From Clostridia bacterium (GTDB taxonomy: Bacteria > Bacillota > Clostridia > Christensenellales > Borkfalkiaceae): DNA of 19,532 nt. The notes beneath the pieces were generated by a model. The model worked only from the letters and a program-made list of their open reading frames with translations, was not told the origin of the DNA and did not search any database. Shown here piece by piece: positions 7,181 through 13,800 of the stretch; the first letter of the stretch is position 1, and the number at the start of each line of letters is the position of its first letter. Both the position numbers and the translations under genes were made by a program. The stretch is taken from positions 1-19,532 of the forward strand of contig JAFVRU010000146.1 in the NCBI GenBank assembly GCA_017504065.1. The letters run 5' to 3'.

Positions 7181-7942
7181 TTATTTTTCCGACAATTCCA
7201 GCTCCGCCCACAGCGGTCTATGATCGGAAAGAACAACGTCTACCACTTCATAGTCCTTGACTGTAAACTCTTTGGAAACGAAAATATAATCGATGGTAAG
7301 CTGGGGCGCAAACGACGCCCACGTCATTACGCTCCGTTTTCCGACGACGTCCGCCGCGCTCTGCAAACGTTGATAAATCGGCTTTAAATACTCCTGATCG
7401 GGGAGCACGTTGAAATCCCCGCAAAGGATAATCGGGCGAGTTTCCGCGTCGATTACTTCCACAAGCTTTTCCACAATGCGTTCCTTTTCCAAACCGTTTA
7501 ACCCGAAATGGGTGGAAAGAAAGCAAATTTCTCTGCCTACGTCCACCGTCGCTTTGACGATCACGCGGTCTTCATACCACGAAGTTTCGTTTTCGCGGCG
7601 CTCGTCTGCGGTCGGTTCAAGCACGGGATAAAACTGTACGTCCACGATCTTATAGCGGCTTAACACCGCGTTCCCGATCGTATCCCCCCACTCAAATTCC
7701 TTGGATTGTCCGAATACGTAGGATTCCGCTCCGAAATACTCCGCCAATTTTCTCGCTTGATCGCAATAAGCTTCTTCAGGGCCTTTTCCGTAGACTTCGT
7801 TGAGTCCTACGATCTCTACCCCGAGATCTTTTAGCAGTTGCGCAATTTTGTCTACGCGCACGATGGGACGGTTGAGTTCGTCCACGGGTACGGTGTTATC
7901 CGAACAATGCTGTACGTTATACGTGCCGACTTTCAGCTTCAT
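7181..7942 (-). CDS. endonuclease/exonuclease/phosphatase family protein without export signal
   Basis: A 253-aa protein consisting of the EEP domain alone: it opens MKLKVGTYN, so the first catalytic Asn is residue 9 and there is no room for a signal peptide. It keeps LNEVY, STHFGLN, GDFN (175-178), TIDYIFVS and SDH (239-241). Compared with its two neighbours the loop after the Trp-Gly pair is shorter by two residues (WGDTIGN against WGGGVAIGN), which may alter substrate fit. AAGGAG lies 8 bases before the ATG. It is the first gene of the EEP unit, behind its own promoter and a GAAA-loop hairpin. A Mg-dependent phosphodiesterase or phosphatase acting inside the cell is expected; non-classical export cannot be excluded. 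This compact copy could be the ancestor from which the exported ones arose, but direction is not shown by the sequence. Confidence 0.88.
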   Translation of the reverse strand: MKLKVGTYNVQHCSDNTVPVDELNRPIVRVDKIAQLLKDLGVEIVGLNEVYGKGPEEAYCDQARKLAEYFGAESYVFGQSKEFEWGDTIGNAVLSRYKIVDVQFYPVLEPTADERRENETSWYEDRVIVKATVDVGREICFLSTHFGLNGLEKERIVEKLVEVIDAETRPIILCGDFNVLPDQEYLKPIYQRLQSAADVVGKRSVMTWASFAPQLTIDYIFVSKEFTVKDYEVVDVVLSDHRPLWAELELSEK

Positions 7943-7960
7943 TTCGAGCTCCTTTTTCTA

Positions 7961-7974
7961 CCGTTTTTCAACGG
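7961..7974 (-). promoter_or_regulatory. leader hairpin with GAAA tetraloop before the EEP operon
   Basis: On the transcript CCGTT-GAAA-AACGG folds as a 5-bp stem closed by a GNRA-type tetraloop, ending 6 bases before the AAGGAG of the 253-aa gene and within a leader of about 50 bases. It probably stabilises the 5' end or affects ribosome loading; this role is inference. Confidence 0.4.
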
Positions 7975-7997
7975 AACGTGAATATTTTCCTACTATT

Positions 7998-8026
7998 ATT
8001 ATATAAAATACTGTGCAAAAAATAAA
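7998..8026 (-). promoter_or_regulatory. sigma-A promoter of the EEP array
   Basis: A perfect -10 box, TATAAT (7998-8003), is preceded by 17 bases and a weak -35 box, TTTATT (8021-8026). The predicted start is near 7991, giving a leader of about 48 bases. The poor -35 box and an overlapping inverted repeat suggest regulation rather than constitutive strength. Confidence 0.6.
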
Positions 8027-8033
8027 GTATTTT
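8005..8033. promoter_or_regulatory. inverted repeat over the EEP-array promoter, candidate operator
   Basis: Perfect 8-bp arms AAAATACT / AGTATTTT separated by 13 bases overlap the spacer and -35 box of the EEP promoter. The arm centres are 21 bases apart, two helical turns, as expected for a dimeric DNA-binding protein. The arms are AT-rich, so chance symmetry is a real alternative. The repeat also lies just after the holA stop but lacks the GC stem and U-run of an intrinsic terminator. Confidence 0.35.
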
Positions 8034-8044
8034 TTCAATCGTTT

Positions 8045-9043
8045 TCAGGCTTTTTCGAAAAACAACGTCGCGGTAACCGTTTTTAACGCGCCGTCGGGAG
8101 TCCATTCCCCGCATTTTACCGCGCTGATCGCGCCGTAAATCTTTTCATAAAGCCCGATTAGCGCCGTTTTTGTGAATTTTGCCGCTTGTTCTCGGTTCTT
8201 TTTCGCGGCATACTCCTTGATTCCGAGCGCCGCGGCGACTTCCTTGTCGCTACCTTTACTCACCGACGTTTCGTACAAGCCCTTGAAATAGCTCGCGAGC
8301 GCGGACAACAACGCCGTTTCGTTATAACCTTGCGTAGTCAAATCGCCCACAATCCGCATATATAAGCTGTAATTCTTACGCGCAATCGCGTTCGCCAATT
8401 CGTATATTTTATACTCGGAGTCGGGAAAGACCAACTCGTCCACGAGTTCGTCCGTTAGGCGTTCCGCGCCCGTAGCTTCGCAATACGCCAAAAGCTTTTC
8501 CGTTTCCTTGGAAATTCTCGACATGTCGAACACGCAATAGGAAGCAATTTTGCCGCACGTGATCCCGTCGGCGTACACACCCGCGCGCTTGCAGGTAACG
8601 TAGATCCATTTTTTGATCGTTTCTTCGTCCGAACGCCCGCAATCCACGTACGTAACGTTGGGTTTCTTTGCCAAAGCCGCCGTACCCGCTTTCCCTTTGC
8701 TTTCATTGCAAATAATGAGCATTCCGTCTTGCGGCGGGTCTTGGAAAAGGGGGGCAAGGTAAAACTCGAACTCTTTTTCCGTCGGATAGAACTCGCTGAC
8801 GCGCACAACGCGTTTCGCGCTCACAAACGGAAAACAATTCCATGCGTCGGCAAGATTTTTCAGTTTATCTCCTTTTAACGCCGCTCCGTCAAACGCCGCG
8901 AAATCCAGCGTCGGTTCTTGCAAAAATCGGGATTTTAACAACGCTTCGCCCCGTTCCCGAAAGTATACTTCTTCCCCTTCGAAAAGATAGACGGGCATCG
9001 CGCCGTTCTCGTCCGTAAACTTTTTAAAATCCACGTATTTCAC
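8045..9043 (-). CDS. holA: DNA polymerase III subunit delta
   Basis: A 332-aa clamp-loader subunit that opens the beta sliding clamp at the replication fork. The N-terminal segment MPVYLFEGEEVYFRERGEALL is the typical HolA opening, and the rest follows the family: a middle AAA-like module without a Walker A motif, then an all-helical C-terminal domain (GYNETALLSALASYFKGLY). The length is normal for the family. The start is a GTG with AAAGGAG 10 bases upstream; the next ATG (MPVYLFEG) would cut into the conserved N-terminus. It directly follows comEC, the pairing known from Bacillus and many Firmicutes, but has its own promoter. The rpsT gene often found next to holA is not here. Confidence 0.92.
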   Translation of the reverse strand: MKYVDFKKFTDENGAMPVYLFEGEEVYFRERGEALLKSRFLQEPTLDFAAFDGAALKGDKLKNLADAWNCFPFVSAKRVVRVSEFYPTEKEFEFYLAPLFQDPPQDGMLIICNESKGKAGTAALAKKPNVTYVDCGRSDEETIKKWIYVTCKRAGVYADGITCGKIASYCVFDMSRISKETEKLLAYCEATGAERLTDELVDELVFPDSEYKIYELANAIARKNYSLYMRIVGDLTTQGYNETALLSALASYFKGLYETSVSKGSDKEVAAALGIKEYAAKKNREQAAKFTKTALIGLYEKIYGAISAVKCGEWTPDGALKTVTATLFFEKA

Positions 9044-9076
9044 GCCGACAAGTCTCCTTTGTTCGTCTTACCGACT

Positions 9077-9105
9077 ATTATAACATATTCCGCAAAAAAA
9101 AGCAA
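9077..9105 (-). promoter_or_regulatory. sigma-A promoter of holA
   Basis: TTGCTT (9100-9105), a 17-base spacer and TATAAT (9077-9082), with a TGn extended -10 element immediately before it. It lies in the 72-base gap after comEC, so holA can be transcribed independently of the competence gene. The predicted leader is about 30 bases. Confidence 0.8.
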
Positions 9106-9115
9106 GGAAATGGGG

Positions 9116-10801
9116 TTACATTTTCCCTGCAATCACCGTCAACGCGAACGCTACCGCAAAAAGCGTCGCAAATGCAAACTTCCAACGTTTTGATAAATTC
9201 CATTTATCCGTACAGAATACGCAACAACCGTAATAGGTTATGCAGCCGCCGACGGAAATTTTTAAACCCGTCAAAGCAAATTTTGAGAAATCCATCGCTT
9301 CGAACAGCAACAAAACGAAGGACAACAGCGTATTGAAAACGTATAATAACACGCCGCTGAACGCGACAGGCAACGCGCAAGCCACGGTTACCGCCGAAAG
9401 CAATACTGCGAAAATCCCGCTGATCAACGGTACAAAAATCACGTTCAATAGCAGCGCCATAGCGGAGAAATACCCAAACGTACGCAAACAAACGGGCGCA
9501 GTAAAGATTTGCGTAGCTAGACTGACGGCGAGAAAGTTGACGGCAATCTTTCGGATACGCTCGGGAATACTCGGCGGCAACGTGTCGCCGTTTTCCAAAG
9601 CTTCGCGTTCTTCTTCAGATAGGCGTTTGGGAAACCGCGCAACGATTTTCGCGCAAACCGCGTCCATTCCCAAACGGAGCGGACGGGACAGCAATGCAAT
9701 TCCCAAACAGGACAAAAAGGAGAGTTGAAACCCCACTTCCAATAGCGCGACGGGATCGATGAGCAAAATGAAAATCGCCGCCGCGCCAAGCGCTTGTAAA
9801 AAATCCGTTTTCGTACGGAGCAACGCCGCGAAATATCCTGTCAAGCAAATCACCGTCGCCCGCAGAACGGACGCAGAGAACCCGCAAATCCCCGCATAGA
9901 ACAACAGCAACCCGCACACGAGCAAAAACCGTACGGGCTTCGGCGTTTTCCGCAGCCGCGTCTTATGCATAAGCAACAAACAAAACCCGAACAACGCGCC
10001 GACGTGTAAGCCCGAAACGGCAAAAATATGCGCAATTCCACCATAGCGGATATTGGTGAGTAGATTACGGTCAATCCCCGAAGTCTGTCCAAATAGTACC
10101 GCCAGCGTAACGGCGGCGGGAGTTTCGTCCATACCCGCCACAATCACTCGTTCCGCACGTTGCCGCATACGCAAAAACAGGTCGAATTTCTCTCCCGTAA
10201 TTTCACAGCTTTCCACTTCCGTCATACGGTACGCCGCTTTCTCTCGAATCTCGCCCGCGCGGAAACCGTATTCCCCGCAAAGCGCAACGTCCGTATCGAT
10301 CTCTCCCGTCAATAAAAGGGTATCTGAAAGCGCAAGTTCCGTATAATACCGACGGGGCAGGTATGCGACGAGTTGTCCTTCCGCCCGATTTCCGTCCACG
10401 TTCAAGTCCGTCAAATACACGCGCGTAGCGGCGTTCGCCCGTTCTTTCCCGATCACCCTACCCGCGACCACGGTTTCGCCGTAATAGGCGCGCATTTCGG
10501 CAAAATCCGCGACTTGCCGTTCAAACAGGAACGCGCCCGAAGCAAAAGCGCTCGCAAAAGCCACCAACGCCGCGCAAGTACCGATCAGCCGTTTTTTCGT
10601 CCGACTAAAACAAACCGCAACGCCGATAAACGGCAGCCAAAGAAGCAACCACCACGACGAGAGCCCGTAGCAACGCGCGCCGTACATAAACACGATCCCC
10701 AAACAAAGAAAAACGGCGACGAAAAACACGGGACGGAAATTGAACAGTTTGTTCTCCGCTTCCCCGTAGTCTTTCGTTACCGTTTGTATGGTTTTCTGCA
10801 T
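9116..10801 (-). CDS. comEC: ComEC/Rec2-family DNA uptake channel lacking the metallo-beta-lactamase domain
   Basis: A 561-aa polytopic inner-membrane protein of the ComEC/Rec2 family, which moves single-stranded DNA into competent cells. Early transmembrane helices (about 25-90) and an OB/DUF4131-like extracytoplasmic region (about 105-205) come first. The competence domain follows, with the hallmark IFAVSGLHVGALFGF (about 255-270) and roughly eight further helices. The protein ends just after a last hydrophobic helix (FAFATLFAVAFALTVIAG). Many ComEC proteins continue for another 200-300 residues as a metallo-beta-lactamase domain; none is encoded here, and the stop is an ordinary TAA 72 bases before holA. 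The ATG lies 15 bases after the helicase stop with a weak AAGGCGG site, so co-transcription with the helicase is likely. Whether it still supports transformation is unknown. Confidence 0.9.
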   Translation of the reverse strand: MQKTIQTVTKDYGEAENKLFNFRPVFFVAVFLCLGIVFMYGARCYGLSSWWLLLWLPFIGVAVCFSRTKKRLIGTCAALVAFASAFASGAFLFERQVADFAEMRAYYGETVVAGRVIGKERANAATRVYLTDLNVDGNRAEGQLVAYLPRRYYTELALSDTLLLTGEIDTDVALCGEYGFRAGEIREKAAYRMTEVESCEITGEKFDLFLRMRQRAERVIVAGMDETPAAVTLAVLFGQTSGIDRNLLTNIRYGGIAHIFAVSGLHVGALFGFCLLLMHKTRLRKTPKPVRFLLVCGLLLFYAGICGFSASVLRATVICLTGYFAALLRTKTDFLQALGAAAIFILLIDPVALLEVGFQLSFLSCLGIALLSRPLRLGMDAVCAKIVARFPKRLSEEEREALENGDTLPPSIPERIRKIAVNFLAVSLATQIFTAPVCLRTFGYFSAMALLLNVIFVPLISGIFAVLLSAVTVACALPVAFSGVLLYVFNTLLSFVLLLFEAMDFSKFALTGLKISVGGCITYYGCCVFCTDKWNLSKRWKFAFATLFAVAFALTVIAGKM

Positions 10802-10816
10802 TTGTAATCAACCGCC

Positions 10817-13800
10817 TTACGCCAACGAGATCCGATCGGATACCGAGCGCACGAACAAGCCCCTTTCTTCGCCAAGCGAAACGCAATCGTTGACGTAGCC
10901 TTCGAATTTATCCGACGGTTTCGCCAAACGGAATACCGAAGCGACGATCGTTTGAATTTCTTCCATATACAGCGCGACTTTGTCTTCAAGCGCGCTGCGC
11001 ACGATCGCCAAAATTTCATACGGCGTAAAATCCGTATCGTTTTTCCGAAGCAGATCGCCCGTTTCTACGCGGTATTTGTCATACCCGACGTTTTTGTCCG
11101 TTTTGCGGTAAAATTCCATACCGAAAATCCGTTCAAACTTAAATCCGCACGAAGCGATCAACGCCTGCATTCTCGCTTCCACTTTCGCGCCGTATTTCGA
11201 AATCCCCAGACTCGAAAGACATCTGCGGATTAAGAACTCCTGCGAAATGGGTTCTTCGGCGGTTACGATCGCCTTTAAACGACTTAAAATTTCCTTATCG
11301 TTTTCGCCCGACGTAACGTAATTCGCATTCTCCAACCGTTCGTCCAAACTTGCCTTTTTATACGTCTTTTTACAACGGTTGAGCTCCGCTCCGCCCTTCT
11401 TATCCGCGCCCGTCAGCTTATCCAACAAGTCCTTGATCTTCTTAATCTCCCGTTTCGGGTTATTGTAGTAATTGACGGCGAACAGGCGCACGACGTTCCA
11501 ATTATTCCGCTTTAAGGTTTGAATCTGCAACACGTTGCGATCCTTTACCGAGAAACGGTTGGGCGAATCGCACATGATCGCCAAAATAAATTTCTTCCGA
11601 TCTTTGGGATCGAGCACCGTGACGTCGATCTTGAATCCGGACACGCCCACGTCGTATCGGCAATCGTAGCCGTACGAAGCCAGCTCTTCCGCGATATATT
11701 TGCCGAGCCCGACCCGCTTGGTCGTCAAATCCCCCGACGAGATCGCGAGATTCGTTCTGCCCTTTTCCGCAAAATCCAAGAACGCCTTTAAGCCCGCAAC
11801 CCCGCGGGAATTGCTCTTGGAAAGATCGATCATCGCCCCCGTCATCGACGAGAACACGACCATTTCTTCTCTCGCGCGGGAAACGGCTACGTTCAAACGC
11901 CGCCAACCGCCCGCTTGATTCAAAGGCCCGAAATTCAAAGAAATTCTACCGAGTTTATCCGGCCCGTAGCAAATGGAGAACAATACGACGTCCCGTTCGT
12001 CCCCCTGTACGTTTTCGAGATTTTTCACAAACAGCGGTTCTTCGCGGTCAAACGCCACCGTTTCCAATCGCCGTTCCGCGATCGCCGTAGCAAGTTTCCG
12101 CTCGATATATTCCTTTTGCACGTTGCTGAACGTTACGACGCCCAAGCTCGATTTCCGAAGCTGCGGATCGCTCAAACGGCGCAAAACTTCCGCCACGAGC
12201 GCGTCCCCTTCCGCTTTGTTCTTTTTGGTGAATCCGCGATCGTACGTGCCGTCTTCCACGAATTCGAACCGAACCTTGCTCGCCAAAGCGTCGGGCGAAG
12301 GGAAAGTACAAAGCCGATTTCCGTAATACATCGCGTTGGAGAACGCAATCAAGCTCTCGTGCTTACTGCGGTAGTGCCACGTGAGATGGCGTTGCGGCAT
12401 ATTGATCGCCAAACAGTCGTCGAGTACGCTTTCCATGTCTTCGTTTTCGAGATTGTCTTCGTCGACGTAATGGGTATGGAAAAAGCTAGTCGGCGGCAAC
12501 TGCTTGGGGTCGCCGACAACGATCGCCGCTTTCCCCCGCGCGAGCGAACAAATCGCTTCCGCCGTCGGGATTTGCGACGCTTCGTCAAAGATCACGAGAT
12601 CGAACAAACCGCTTTCCGCTTGCAAATACTGCGAAACGGTGATCGGGCTCATCAACATACACGGCGCGATGAATTTCAAAAGCTCGGGAATTTCTTCAAA
12701 CAACTTCCGAATCCCCATGCCCCGTAAATTGGCTTTCGCATAGCGTTGGAAATTCGCCACTTCCAAGCTCACGCTGCCTTCGGTAGACGACGTGGGCAAC
12801 CGCGAAATGAGTTTCGCGCGAATCGATTCCTTGGTCATACGCGCAAATTCTTCGGTTACCATACGCAGGCTTTCCGCTTTTTCTTCGCAAACCGCCGCCG
12901 AGAACCGCGCCAACACGGGATCGAGCGGAATGTTCGTTTGCAGGAAATTTTTATAGATATTCTTTTCAAAGCTGTCGATAATATTCTCGCTTGTAACCGC
13001 GCCGTTTTCCAACGCGTCGGTGATAAACGTCAATCCCGCTTCGTCGAGCGCTTTCGACGTCTTTTTATACATACACCAATTCGCGAGCATATCGATATTC
13101 TCGATCAACGCGCCCGCTTTCGCCGTGTACGTTTCCAAAATTTCTTCTTCGGGGAGTTTTCTCGGATCGGCTTCCGTGAGCTTCAAAAGGCTCTTTTCCG
13201 CCGCGTAGAAATCTTCGATCGCGTGCGTGAGTCCACGCAGCACGGGCGCAGAGTATCCGTTCGCCGCGCGTACGCACATGCTATTGAAGCTGTCGGCGTT
13301 GTAGTCCATGAATACGGAAGCGCACAAATCGTGCAGCTCGTATAACTCTTTCAGAAAATTTTTCCGCGCGTCGAAAAAGTCCACCCGACCAAACGCGAAC
13401 GTGAAATATTGCGAAAGTCCGGTATTCGCGCGCACACGATCCATCGCTTCGTAAATATCGTACGCCGTTTGCATTTGTTGGAGCAATTCTTCCCCTTCCA
13501 ACGTTACGAACGCGCTCTTGTTCAACTTTTTCGCAATCGCCCGAGCGAGCTTGTTTTGCTCCACGTCGGTATTGCCTTCTTCCAGCCATTTGCCGAGTTC
13601 TTTATACTCCTTGCCGATATCCGCGAGCTTTTTGCAATGTTGGAAATACTTTTCCAAGCATGCGTCCAAACGCCGATTGGCGTTAAAGAACGCGTAAAAT
13701 TCTTCTTCCTTTTCCTTGAAATACCGATTGAGCGAACCGCTCGCCAGCCGTTTTGCGATCTCCGCGAGCGCGTCCAATTTCTTGCGCGTCAGCGTACTGA

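Noticed and set aside
8005..8040. holA terminator formed by the AAAATACT/AGTATTTT repeat
   Set aside because: The stem is almost all A/T with a 13-base loop and no proper U-run after it on the minus strand; an operator or chance symmetry fits better.
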